This document shows positions 34,727 to 42,549 of a DNA stretch of 64,000 nt, piece after piece. Within the stretch, counting starts at the first letter, position 1. Every line of letters starts with the position of its first letter. The position numbers and the translations under genes are program-made. The notes beneath the pieces are model-generated. The model did no database searches, was not told the origin of the DNA, and saw nothing but the letters and a program-made list of their open reading frames with translations. Origin of the DNA: Pseudomonas moorei (GTDB taxonomy: Bacteria; Pseudomonadota; Gammaproteobacteria; Pseudomonadales; Pseudomonadaceae); contig NZ_VZPP01000004.1 of the NCBI RefSeq assembly GCF_008801475.1, forward strand, positions 248,001-312,000. Reading direction: 5' to 3'.

Positions 34727-35043
34727 TCACCACCACGACCCACGCCATCGAAGGCCGTCAAATCACCGCCTACCTGAATATCGTCAGCGCCGAGTCGGTA
34801 CAGGGCGTCAATGTTGTGCGTGATGTCTTCGCCGGGATGCGTGACTTTTTCGGTGGGCGCTCCCAGACCCTGGAGCGTGCGCTGCAGGAAGCGCGAATCC
34901 AGGCCACTGACGAAATCAAGGAGCGGGCCCGGGCGCTTCAAGCGGATGCGCTGGTGGGACTCAATTATGAGATCAGCATGCCGGCCGGGAAGGGTGGAAT
35001 GGTCGTGGTGTTTGTCACCGGGACGGCGGTGAAGCTGAGATGA
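34723..35043 (+). CDS. YbjQ/UPF0145 family protein
   Basis: 106-residue YbjQ-type protein (heavy-metal-binding domain, UPF0145). Conserved order: TTTTHAIEGRQITAYLNIVS, ARIQATDEIKERARALQADA and ALVGLNYEISMPAGKGGMVV. It forms a small beta-rich pentameric fold in relatives; function is not established. Starts inside the stop of the hydrolase remnant, with AAGGAAAA as ribosome site. Confidence 0.85.
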   Translation: MITTTTHAIEGRQITAYLNIVSAESVQGVNVVRDVFAGMRDFFGGRSQTLERALQEARIQATDEIKERARALQADALVGLNYEISMPAGKGGMVVVFVTGTAVKLR

Positions 35044-35184
35044 CGCGTGGGCCATTCGTCGGGCATTTGGCAAACTGAATATCAAGTCCAGTAATGACCG
35101 GCTAGTCTCAAACGCTTGGTGATGGGTATTTTTCAGGCAAAGGGCTTGCCGGTATCGATCACGCATTTGAGAGGGGGTGAAGAG

Positions 35185-35373
35185 ATGGCTGATCCGTATA
35201 TCGAAGACGACGGGGCAGAGTTTCCGATCAACAATTGCGTGCAGTGTGGACAAACGGTCTATGTGGCGAGTTTCGGTGAAGATCAGACCGAGGTCGACAG
35301 GATCAAATCCAGGGCACGCCGAGTGCTGAAAGCCAAATTTTTACCCAGGATAGCGGCACCGGTCAGGAAGTGA
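35185..35373 (+). CDS. Small acidic-basic protein, unknown
   Basis: 62 residues: acidic head MADPYIEDDGAEFPINN, a CVQCG pair, then a basic tail ending KFLPRIAAPVRK. The single CxxC suggests metal or redox binding but there is no second pair. GGGGTGAAGAG precedes the ATG. Not recognised; a terminator follows at once. Confidence 0.6.
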   Translation: MADPYIEDDGAEFPINNCVQCGQTVYVASFGEDQTEVDRIKSRARRVLKAKFLPRIAAPVRK

Positions 35374-35388
35374 TTCAACCGCCAGCAG

Positions 35389-35413
35389 ACCCCGTCATTG
35401 AACGGGGTTTTTT
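35389..35413 (+). terminator. Intrinsic terminator after the small CxxC protein
   Basis: ACCCCGT/ACGGGGT stem, 6-nt loop, six T. Confidence 0.85.
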
Positions 35414-35517
35414 ATGTCTGGCGGATTATTTAACCGTTTGTTTCTGCGAATTATCTTTCACAAAGTTTTCACAGCGCCTTACGTAGGCTCAACTCATCCG
35501 TTAGAAAGCAACACCCT

Positions 35518-35543
35518 GCCCGTTCCCCAGCGGGCTTTTTTTT
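35518..35543 (+). terminator. Orphan intrinsic terminator
   Basis: GCCCG/CGGGC stem, 8-nt loop, eight T, with no gene immediately upstream. Confidence 0.7.
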
Positions 35544-35686
35544 GTCCGGCATAAAACCTTTTCGATAAATGCTGTCCAACCGTCGCCAATAACGAGGTTG
35601 AGCACACGCATGTCTGGACTTTTTCGTCTCTAAAGCATTCAATCTCGCCCCTTTCGATTTACACCCTTTTTGTTGAGGTTTTTGTC

Positions 35687-36055
35687 ATGCGTTTCACTCT
35701 GCCTGCTTTGGTTCTGGGTCTTCTGGTTGCTCAAGGTGCAATGGCTGGCGACGGCACTGCTGCCGTTGGTGGCGGTTTGGGCGGCGCGCTGGGTAACGTC
35801 GTGGGCCAGAGCATGGGTGGTAGCACTGGCGCAGCGATCGGTGCTGGCGTAGCAGGCGCGGCGGGCAGTGCCGTTGCAGCCAAGAAAGGCCATCGCACCA
35901 GCGCCGCTATCGGCGGTGGCGTTGGCGCGGCCGGTGGTTCGGTGATCGGTAACAGCCTGGGCGGCAAGGCCGGTTCGACTATCGGTGCAGGTCTGGGTGG
36001 TGCATTGGGCGGCGGCGTTGGTAGCAACCTGGCCAATGGTCACAAGCGTCACTGA
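35687..36055 (+). CDS. Exported glycine-zipper protein (first of a tandem pair)
   Basis: 122 residues with a signal peptide (MRFTLPALVLGLLVAQGAMA) followed by repeated small-residue motifs GGGLGGALGNVVG, GAAIGAGVAGAAGSAV, AAIGGGVGAAGGSVIG and STIGAGLGGALGGGVG, spaced like glycine zippers. It would be exported and form packed hairpin helices in or on the envelope. C-terminus is short and basic (NGHKRH). GAGG ribosome site. Close paralogue of the next gene; function unknown. Confidence 0.8.
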   Translation: MRFTLPALVLGLLVAQGAMAGDGTAAVGGGLGGALGNVVGQSMGGSTGAAIGAGVAGAAGSAVAAKKGHRTSAAIGGGVGAAGGSVIGNSLGGKAGSTIGAGLGGALGGGVGSNLANGHKRH

Positions 36056-36071
36056 TTCTGATCGGCGACTC

Positions 36072-36100
36072 AAAAAGCCCGGCTCGACGCCGGGCTTTTT
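36072..36100 (+). terminator. Intrinsic terminator between the twin genes
   Basis: 12-bp perfect stem AAAAAGCCCGGC/GCCGGGCTTTTT, 5-nt loop. Confidence 0.92.
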
Positions 36101-36197
36101 CGTTTATGAACGATTTTCTCTGCGTTGCCTCCAAGTGATAAGCCCATTGAATACGAGGCATGCCATGGCCCCCATGACTAAAAGCAAGGAAGTGAAG

Positions 36198-36626
36198 ATG
36201 TCCGGCTGTTTGACGTTGCCTGCGCTGGTTTTAGGCCTGTTGCTCACACCGCTGGCGATGGCGGCCGGTGATGGTACGGCGGCGGTCGGCGGTGGCCTTG
36301 GCGGCGCGCTGGGTAATGTGGTCGGCGGACAAATGGGTGGCAGCACGGGTGCCGCGATTGGTGCCGGTGTGGGTGGTGCCGCCGGTAGTGCGGTCGGCGC
36401 ACCCAAGGGCAGTCGTACGGAAGCCGCGATTGGCGGTGGGCTGGGCTCCGCAGGGGGCTCGGTGATCGGCAACAGCCTCGGTGGGTCTACCGGTTCGACC
36501 ATCGGCGCAGGCCTGGGCGGGGCAGCGGGTGGTGCGGTCGGCAACAATCTGGGCAGCGACAATGGCGGCTCCCATTCCGGTGGCGGTCATAAACACAAGA
36601 ATAAACACGGAAACAAACATCACTGA
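36198..36626 (+). CDS. Exported glycine-zipper protein with His/Lys-rich tail (second of the pair)
   Basis: 142 residues: signal peptide CLTLPALVLGLLLTPLAMAA, then the same zipper repeats as its neighbour (GGGLGGALGNVVGGQMGG, AAIGGGLGSAGGSVIGNSLG), then an added low-complexity tail SHSGGGHKHKNKHGNKHH that could bind metal. The ATG at 36198 follows AAGGAAG. An alternative ATG at 36165 has the same leader as the 36757 gene (GAGGCATGCCATG) and would give MAPMTKSKEVKMSG, which spoils the signal peptide start; I prefer 36198. Function unknown. Confidence 0.78.
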   Translation: MSGCLTLPALVLGLLLTPLAMAAGDGTAAVGGGLGGALGNVVGGQMGGSTGAAIGAGVGGAAGSAVGAPKGSRTEAAIGGGLGSAGGSVIGNSLGGSTGSTIGAGLGGAAGGAVGNNLGSDNGGSHSGGGHKHKNKHGNKHH

Positions 36627-36646
36627 CGGGGTGTCGCACTCCACCC

Positions 36647-36672
36647 AAAACCCGGACGCGCGCCGGGTTTTT
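36647..36672 (+). terminator. Intrinsic terminator after the second zipper gene
   Basis: AAAACCCGG/CCGGGTTTTT stem with a 7-nt loop. Confidence 0.88.
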
Positions 36673-36756
36673 CGTTTCCGTCGGCAGGGCGCTGGAACGT
36701 TTGACTGAGCGTCGCCTCGAACGTGATACACCCCCCAGAACAATGCGAGGCATGCC

Positions 36757-36936
36757 ATGACTCCGGAAACCGAAGGCAAGGAAGAAAAGGGCCCAAGTGG
36801 ACTGCCGTTCATCAATGATCCCGGTAATGAAGATCCGGGTTCTCTGATGGATGACGCCACGGTGCCGCTCAACGATTCGGATGACGCGGGCGACGTGGGC
36901 AACACCGAGTTTGAGGATGAGGACGACCAGGATTGA
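36757..36936 (+). CDS. Small highly acidic protein
   Basis: 59 residues beginning MTPETEGKEEKGPSGLPFIN and ending in an Asp/Glu-rich tail (NTEFEDEDDQD). Predicted disordered and soluble, with no cysteine. GCGAGG ribosome site before the ATG. Similar short acidic proteins are common in Pseudomonas; function unknown. Its leader and first codons resemble the region upstream of the second zipper gene, suggesting a partial duplication. Confidence 0.7.
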   Translation: MTPETEGKEEKGPSGLPFINDPGNEDPGSLMDDATVPLNDSDDAGDVGNTEFEDEDDQD

Positions 36937-37084
36937 GCGGCGTCGCGATTATCTGTGTATTGAAACATCAGGTGCCCGTTGCCCTGAGCCGGCTGCGCTC
37001 GTTATGCTGCTGAAACCTTTAATCAGTCATCGAGCCGGCCGCAATCGAGCCGCCTGGGATGATGTTGAAAACGGATCAGATGCG

Positions 37085-37780
37085 ATGAGTGCAGCGCTGG
37101 ATGAGTTCGGCCCGATCAAGGCTGTGATATTCGATATGGACGGCTTGTTGCTGGACACCGAGGGCATCTACACCGAGGTCACGTCGATCATTGCCGAGCG
37201 CTATGGGCGCACGTTCGACTGGAGCATCAAGCAGAACATCATCGGTCGTGGTGCGGGTGATCTGGCGCGCTATGTGGTCAAGGCGCTGGACCTGCCCATG
37301 AGTGCCGAAGAGTTCCTGGTGATCCGCGAACCCCTGATGCGCGAGCGTTTTCCTACCGCTCAGGCCATGCCTGGCGCACAGGAACTGGTACGGCATCTGA
37401 AGGCCAATAACATCCCCATTGCGGTGGGTACCAGCTCTTCGAGCCAGTCATTCGGCCAGAAAACCACCTTGCACCGCGACTGGTTCGCGCTGTTCGACAT
37501 CATCGTCACGGCCGATGACCCGGAAGTCGGCGCAGCCAAACCGGCGCCGGATATTTTCCTCACCGCAGCCCGGCGCCTGGGTGTCGCCCCGCAAGATTGC
37601 CTCGTGTTCGAAGATTCACCCTTTGGCGTCACGGCGGCGAAAGCGGCGGGGATGACGGCGATTGCGATTCCCGATGCGGCCATGGCTGACGAAAAATACG
37701 CACACGCCGATGGCATTCTTCGCACGCTGAAAGCGTTCAAGCCAAGTGCTTGTGGTTTGCCGGCCCTCGAATGGGCCTGA
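37085..37780 (+). CDS. HAD-superfamily hydrolase (beta-phosphoglucomutase-like)
   Basis: 231-residue HAD phosphatase of the C1-cap type. Motif I AVIFDMDGLLLDTEGIYTEV, motif II IAVGTSSSSQSF, motif III lysine in GAAKPAPDIFL and motif IV VFEDSPFGVTAAKAAGM. Relatives act on small sugar or nucleotide phosphates (pseudouridine 5'-phosphatase-like); the substrate is not predictable. The ATG at 37085 gives the family N-terminus; ribosome site weak. Confidence 0.9.
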   Translation: MSAALDEFGPIKAVIFDMDGLLLDTEGIYTEVTSIIAERYGRTFDWSIKQNIIGRGAGDLARYVVKALDLPMSAEEFLVIREPLMRERFPTAQAMPGAQELVRHLKANNIPIAVGTSSSSQSFGQKTTLHRDWFALFDIIVTADDPEVGAAKPAPDIFLTAARRLGVAPQDCLVFEDSPFGVTAAKAAGMTAIAIPDAAMADEKYAHADGILRTLKAFKPSACGLPALEWA

Positions 37781-37790
37781 CAACGGACAA

Positions 37791-37810
37791 TGTGGGAGCA
37801 AGCTCCCACA
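37791..37810. repeat. Minimal REP hairpin
   Basis: TGTGGGAGC-AA-GCTCCCACA, between convergent HAD and SDR genes. Confidence 0.75.
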
Positions 37811-37830
37811 TTTGATTGACCTCTAACTCA

Positions 37831-38577
37831 TCAAGCGCCGAAACCACCGTCGATGGTCAGGCTCGCACCGGTGATGTAGCCGGCCTCGGGACCGACGAGG
37901 TAGGCGACGAAACTGGCAATTTCTTCGGCTTTGCCGTAACGGCCGACGGCCATCAGTGGAATCAGGCTGTCGGCGAAATCACCGTCGGCCGGGTTCATGT
38001 CCGTGTCGACCGGCCCCGGTTGCACGTTGTTGATGGTGATGCCTTTCGGGCCAAGATCGCGGGCCAGGCCCTTGGTCAGGCCGACCAGTGCCGACTTGCT
38101 CATCGCGTACGGGCCGCCACCGGCGAAGGGCATGCGATCGGCGTTGGTGCTGCCGATGTTGATGATGCGACCGCCTGCGGTCATGTGCCGGGCGGCGGCC
38201 TGGGTGGCGATGAACACGCTGCGCACGTTGATGGCCAGTGTCTGGTCGAAGTCTTCGAGCTTGAAATCTTCCAGTGGCGCAACGGCCAGCACGCCTGCGT
38301 TGTTGACCAGGATATCCAGTTGGCCAAAGGCTTCCACGGTGGCGGTCACCGCGCCACGAATGGCTTCGGCGTCGGCGCTGTCAGCCTTGATGGCCAGGGC
38401 TTTGCCGCCGTTCCCAATGATGCTGTTCTGCAGCTCTTCGGCCTTGGCCGTGGAGCTGACGTAGGTAAAGGCGACTGCCGCGCCTTCAGCCGCCAGGCGC
38501 TTGACGATGGCCGCGCCGATGCCGCGGGAACCGCCTTGAATCAAAGCCACTTTGCCGCTGAGGTTCTGAGTAGTCAT
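37831..38577 (-). CDS. Short-chain dehydrogenase/reductase
   Basis: 248-residue classical SDR. Cofactor motif ALIQGGSRGIGAAIVKRLA (TGxxxGxG type), NNAG in DILVNNAGVLAV, catalytic Tyr/Lys in GPYAMSKSAL with an upstream Ser, and PGPVDTDMNPADGDFADSLI, a 3-oxoacyl-ACP reductase-like pattern. GGAG ribosome site. Divergent from a LysR regulator that probably controls it. Substrate unknown. Confidence 0.9.
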   Translation of the reverse strand: MTTQNLSGKVALIQGGSRGIGAAIVKRLAAEGAAVAFTYVSSTAKAEELQNSIIGNGGKALAIKADSADAEAIRGAVTATVEAFGQLDILVNNAGVLAVAPLEDFKLEDFDQTLAINVRSVFIATQAAARHMTAGGRIINIGSTNADRMPFAGGGPYAMSKSALVGLTKGLARDLGPKGITINNVQPGPVDTDMNPADGDFADSLIPLMAVGRYGKAEEIASFVAYLVGPEAGYITGASLTIDGGFGA

Positions 38578-38703
38578 ATCGATCTCCAAAGTCCCGAGGC
38601 GAGATTGCCTTGGTTGATGGAGCCTAGTATTGATTCGGGATTACAGGCTGAGTAGACCGCCATTGCGATAGTCTGTGTAAACCAAAAGTTTATAGTGGCG
38701 ACT

Positions 38704-39627
38704 ATGGAAACCTTCAGCAGTATCGAATGCTTCGTACGCAGTGCCGAGGTCGGCAGTTTCGCCGAGGCTGCACGGCGCTTGAGCCTGACGCCGGCGGCAG
38801 TAGGTAAAAGCGTGGCCAAACTCGAAGCCCGGCTGGGCGTCCGGTTGTTCCAGCGCAGCACTCGCCGCCTGACGCTCACCGAGGCCGGTCAGCTGTTTCT
38901 CGATGAAGTCAGTGCCAGTCTGCACACCATCCAGAACGCCGTGGCCAATCTGGCCAGTGCCGAGGGGCGACCGGCGGGGACGCTGAAAGTCAGCATGGGC
39001 ACCGTGTTCGGGCGTCTGTATGTCGTACCCTTGCTTGGGGAGTTTCTAAGGCGCTTCCCGGCGATCAACCCCGACTGGCATTTCGATAATCGTCAGGTCG
39101 ACTTGATCGGCCAGGGTTTCGATGCTGCGATTGGTGGCGGATTCGAGCTGCCCCAAGGCGTGGTGGCGCGCAAGCTGACCCCGGCCCACCGTGTGCTGGT
39201 GGCGTCCGCCGACTACCTGGCAGCACATGAAGCCATTGCCGGGCCCGACGATCTCAAACTTCACGACGGCATCCTGATTCGCTCGCCGCAGACCGGCCGG
39301 GTGCGTTCCTGGCAGTTGACCAGTCGTAGCCAGCAACACAGTCCATTGGTGCTCAAAGCGCGAATGACCATGAGCGATTCTGAAGCGGCCTGCGCAACGG
39401 CCACCCAGGGCTTGGGCATTGCGCTGGTGAGCATGCCGTTCGCCTCGGGTTATCTGGAAGCGAGGACCTTGCAGCGGGTGTTGCCGGACTGGTATGTCGA
39501 CGACGGCAATATTTCTATCTATTACGCCGAGCATAAATTGCTGCCGGGCAAGACTCGGGCGTTTGTGGATTTTATTATTGAGCAGTTTGCCGAGCAGGGG
39601 CTGACGCAGAGGTTTAGTGCTTTATGA
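38704..39627 (+). CDS. LysR family transcriptional regulator
   Basis: 307 residues. N-terminal winged helix-turn-helix SFAEAARRLSLTPAAVGKSV followed by the linker helix and a C-terminal periplasmic-binding-fold effector domain. ATG at 38704 preferred to a GTG three codons earlier. Divergent from the SDR gene across 126 bp, the usual LysR arrangement. Its last codons run into a degenerate REP half (GAGCCTGCTCGCGATG), which follows the stop. Confidence 0.9.
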   Translation: METFSSIECFVRSAEVGSFAEAARRLSLTPAAVGKSVAKLEARLGVRLFQRSTRRLTLTEAGQLFLDEVSASLHTIQNAVANLASAEGRPAGTLKVSMGTVFGRLYVVPLLGEFLRRFPAINPDWHFDNRQVDLIGQGFDAAIGGGFELPQGVVARKLTPAHRVLVASADYLAAHEAIAGPDDLKLHDGILIRSPQTGRVRSWQLTSRSQQHSPLVLKARMTMSDSEAACATATQGLGIALVSMPFASGYLEARTLQRVLPDWYVDDGNISIYYAEHKLLPGKTRAFVDFIIEQFAEQGLTQRFSAL

Positions 39628-39655
39628 GCCTGCTCGCGATGAACGATGACGCGGT

Positions 39656-40384
39656 CTACTGCCCAAACCGCCCCGGCCAGCCAATAATCCTTTTCGGCCG
39701 TGGCGTCGCGTAAGTCCGCACTTTCGATGTCGACAACCCCAGACGCACCAGGGATTCGGCAATGGTCACCGCCGCCGTCACACCGTCCACCACCGGCACT
39801 CCGGTGCGTCGGCGAATCTGTTCATCCAGCCCGGCCATGCCGCCGCAGCCGAGGCAAATCACCTCGGCCTTGTCCTGGGTCACCGCCAGTTCGGCCTGAT
39901 GCACGATAGCTTCCAGTGCGCGTTGCGGTTCGTGCTCCAGCTCCAGTACCGCCAGACCACTGGCCCGCACCGACGCGCAACGATCCCAGAGCCCGGAGAG
40001 TTTGAGACGATCCTCGATCAGCGGCACCGTACGGTCGAGGGTCGTGACCACCGAATAGGCATGGCCGAGAAACATCGCGGTGCTCGCCGCCGCATCGGTG
40101 ATGTCCACCACCGGCACGTTGAGCAGTTCCTGCAGGCCTTCGCGGCCGTGCTCGCCGTAGCCGGCTTGAATGACGGCGTCGAAGGGTTGGTCGTAGGACA
40201 TCACCCGATCCATCACCGCAATGGCCGCCAGATAGCTTTCAAAGTTGCCTTCGACGGAATCGGCACCGAAGTGCGGCGTCAGGCCGACGATTTCCGTGCC
40301 GGGGGAGGCAACGGCCTGGGCCGAGCGGGCGATGGCCTGGGTGATGGATTCGGTGGTGTTGACGTTGACCACGAGAATTCGCAT
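39656..40384 (-). CDS. Hydantoin/Asp-Glu racemase family protein lacking one catalytic Cys
   Basis: 242 residues of the aspartate/glutamate/hydantoin racemase superfamily, starting MRILVVNVNTTESITQAIAR. The second cysteine motif is present (ICLGCGGMAGLDEQI). The first, normally ACxxDPG, reads QAGYGEHGREGLQ, so Gly stands where a catalytic Cys is expected. It follows an NCS1 permease in the same transcription direction, which points to hydantoin or allantoin metabolism. Two-base racemisation is doubtful; a lyase/isomerase role is possible. Confidence 0.8.
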   Translation of the reverse strand: MRILVVNVNTTESITQAIARSAQAVASPGTEIVGLTPHFGADSVEGNFESYLAAIAVMDRVMSYDQPFDAVIQAGYGEHGREGLQELLNVPVVDITDAAASTAMFLGHAYSVVTTLDRTVPLIEDRLKLSGLWDRCASVRASGLAVLELEHEPQRALEAIVHQAELAVTQDKAEVICLGCGGMAGLDEQIRRRTGVPVVDGVTAAVTIAESLVRLGLSTSKVRTYATPRPKRIIGWPGRFGQ

Positions 40385-40410
40385 GGGGAGTCCTTATTGC
40401 GCGGTGATTC

Positions 40411-40433
40411 GCGGCCCGGGCATGCCGGGCCGC
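40411..40433 (-). other. GC-rich intercistronic hairpin
   Basis: GCGGCCCGG/CCGGGCCGC, 9-bp stem, 5-nt loop, in the 56 bp between permease and racemase genes. No T run, so more likely an mRNA stabiliser or expression modulator than a terminator. Confidence 0.6.
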
Positions 40434-40440
40434 CGGGTGA

Positions 40441-41982
40441 TTAATGACTGACGTTGTCGACCGCGATCGCTTCGCCGCTGACATCGGCGTAGTGCGGTTG
40501 GCGTTTGGCGATGATCAGGTAGAGCATCCCGGCAATCCCGGCGCCGATCAGCCACGAGAACGGCGACACGAGGTGGAAGCCCGGCACCAGTGCCAGGACG
40601 ATGGCGATCAGGGCAGCAGGAATGAACGCCGCCACGGCGCGCAGGTTGACCCCTCGGCTGTAGTAATAGGCGCCGTTCGGGTCTTCGCTGTACAACTGCG
40701 GCACGTTGACCTGACCTTTTCGTATCAGCCAGTAGTCGACCATGATCACGCCATACAGCGGCCCGAGCAGGGCGCCGAGGCCTGACAGGAAGTACACGAT
40801 CACCAGCGGGCTGTTGTAGAGGTTCCAGGGCAGGATCAGCACGGCGATGGTCGCGCTGATCAGCCCGGCGCGACGGAACGTCAGGTATTTCGGCGCCAGG
40901 TTGCTGAGTACGAAGGCCGGGGCGACGAAGTTGGCCATGATGTTGACCGCGACTGTGACGATGAGGAACGCCAGACAGCCAAGTACCAGGAAGAAGGTGT
41001 TGGGGATCGAGGCGATAATTTCTGTAGGGCTTTCAATAATGTGGCCATTGATCTGGAATTGCGCGCCGCACAGCAGCACCGTGATCGAGGCAAACACCAG
41101 AATGTTGACCGGCAGGCCCCAGAAATTGCCGACCTTGATGGTCTTGCGGCACGGCGAAGAACGGGCGAAGTCGCAGAAATTCAGGATCAGCGTGCCGTAG
41201 ATCGCCAGCCACAGCGCGCCACCGGCGAAGATGTTGCGCCACATCTCGCCACCGGTCAGGGGGTCGCGGATCGACCAGGCGATGGTCGCATTGGCCTGGG
41301 TGTACATCCACGCGGCGAGTGCCGCGACAGTCAGCAGGATCACCGGCCCGGCAAAGGCCTCGTAGCGTCGCACCATCTCCATGCCATAGGCGAGGATCGC
41401 CAGCTGCACGAACCAGATCGCCACGAAGCACACCCAGCCCAGGGTCGACAAACCGAGGATCGAGTTGTGGTCGTAGTCGGCGAATCCGGGGTGGACGGCG
41501 GTCAACAAGACGCGGAACACCACCGAGGCCAGGTATGTCTGAATGCCGAACCAGGCAATGGCGATGACGGCGCGGATCAACGCGGGAATCTGCGCACCGT
41601 GAATACCGAAACTGATGCGGCTGATGACCGGGAAGGGCACCCCGGTCTTCTGGCCCATGTAGCCGGAAAGGTTCATGAAGCAATACACCAGCGCCGCGCC
41701 AATCCCCAGGGACAGCAGAATCTGCCAGCCACCCAGGCCCAGGGCGTAGAGGCCGATGGCGAACGAATAGTTGGCGATGTTGTGAACGTCGTTGGTCCAT
41801 AGGGCAAAGATGCTGTAGCGACCCCAGCGCCGGCCTTCGGCCTTGGTCGGTGCCAGGTCCTTGTTATGCAGGCGCGGGCTGAGTGCCACGGGGGATTGCA
41901 GGGTTGGGTCACCAGGTGTGTGCGTGACGTGGGAGGAGGGTAGATCCAGCGCGATAGTGTTATTGGAGAGACTTGTACGCAT
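40441..41982 (-). CDS. NCS1 family permease (hydantoin/allantoin type)
   Basis: 513-residue nucleobase-cation symporter-1 with about 12 helices. The NCS1 signature TNDVHNIANYSFAIGLYALGLG lies after a hydrophilic N-terminus, with IPALIRAVIAIAWFGIQTYL and GVIMVDYWLIRKGQV further on. Family members import allantoin, hydantoins, uracil or cytosine. The racemase homologue is next downstream, favouring a ureide or hydantoin substrate. GGAG ribosome site; the longer frame upstream lacks one. A TTGTATACAA operator lies about 170 bp upstream, linking it to the purine loci at 0-4 kb. Confidence 0.9.
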   Translation of the reverse strand: MRTSLSNNTIALDLPSSHVTHTPGDPTLQSPVALSPRLHNKDLAPTKAEGRRWGRYSIFALWTNDVHNIANYSFAIGLYALGLGGWQILLSLGIGAALVYCFMNLSGYMGQKTGVPFPVISRISFGIHGAQIPALIRAVIAIAWFGIQTYLASVVFRVLLTAVHPGFADYDHNSILGLSTLGWVCFVAIWFVQLAILAYGMEMVRRYEAFAGPVILLTVAALAAWMYTQANATIAWSIRDPLTGGEMWRNIFAGGALWLAIYGTLILNFCDFARSSPCRKTIKVGNFWGLPVNILVFASITVLLCGAQFQINGHIIESPTEIIASIPNTFFLVLGCLAFLIVTVAVNIMANFVAPAFVLSNLAPKYLTFRRAGLISATIAVLILPWNLYNSPLVIVYFLSGLGALLGPLYGVIMVDYWLIRKGQVNVPQLYSEDPNGAYYYSRGVNLRAVAAFIPAALIAIVLALVPGFHLVSPFSWLIGAGIAGMLYLIIAKRQPHYADVSGEAIAVDNVSH

Positions 41983-42151
41983 TCCGGCAGGCTCCTGATG
42001 CTCGACGCCGCGATGACTGTGCATGAGCGCAAGGGCTCGACAAATCTTCGTCGCGGGTGGCGAATATCATTGGTTACGGGGCATCTGCAGCCTGTACGGG
42101 ATAGGGCGCTTCAGGCTTGCGGATCTAATGTGTGTGTATGTTTTGAGATTA

Positions 42152-42161
42152 TTGTATACAA
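42152..42161. promoter_or_regulatory. TTGTATACAA operator (permease/racemase locus)
   Basis: Perfect palindrome identical to the site at 580-589 near puuE. On the minus strand TACAAT is available as a -10. Confidence 0.55.
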
Positions 42162-42411
42162 AACATGTATGCACCTTTGCCAGATCCATGCCAGCCAGGA
42201 ATCTATAAAGTCAGCTGCTCATTTCATTTTGTTATGGGTTGATGCTAAGTGCCTGAAAAAAGGCGATATAAATTGACCGTTCGAACAGGTATTTATTTTT
42301 CGACAGGCTTTGTGGGAAGAGTCGACCCAGGTGGTCGGAAAGGCAGGATGTAACTTTTTCGGGCGAGGAAACTAAAAGTGCACACAGAAATGGCACCGAT
42401 GGTGACGTTTC

Positions 42412-42421
42412 TGTGTACACA
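42412..42421. promoter_or_regulatory. TGTGTACACA palindrome
   Basis: Perfect 10-bp palindrome of the same TGT..ACA half-site type, 250 bp from the previous site. A GTGCACAC element lies 33 bp away. Significance unclear. Confidence 0.3.
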
Positions 42422-42441
42422 TTTTTGGGTGGGTCACGAAT

Positions 42442-42544
42442 CCTGTAGGAGCGAGCCTGCTCGCGATGAACCCGAGAACGTTGCGGGGTGTCAGGTTCCC
42501 AGCGTTATCGTTAACGACCATCGCGAGCAGGCTCGCTCCTACAG
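42442..42544. repeat. REPIN before cysH end
   Basis: CCTGTAGGAGCGAGCCTGCTCGCGATG and inverse partner; spacer ends AGCGTTATCGTTAACGACC, the inverted version of the common spacer motif. Confidence 0.9.
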
Positions 42545-42549
42545 TGGGT

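Larger units (their letters stand above)
35374..35686. other. Gene-free region with two terminators
   Basis: 313 bp without a gene. Two intrinsic terminators, at 35389-35413 and 35518-35543, with roughly 100 bp between them. The second has no gene in front of it in this orientation, so an untranslated transcript could end there; no convincing promoter was found. Confidence 0.5.
41983..42549. other. Regulatory region of the permease, plus REPIN
   Basis: 567 bp without a gene between divergently placed permease and the end of cysH. AT-richer near the permease, with the two palindromes listed below and a REPIN next to cysH. Confidence 0.65.
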
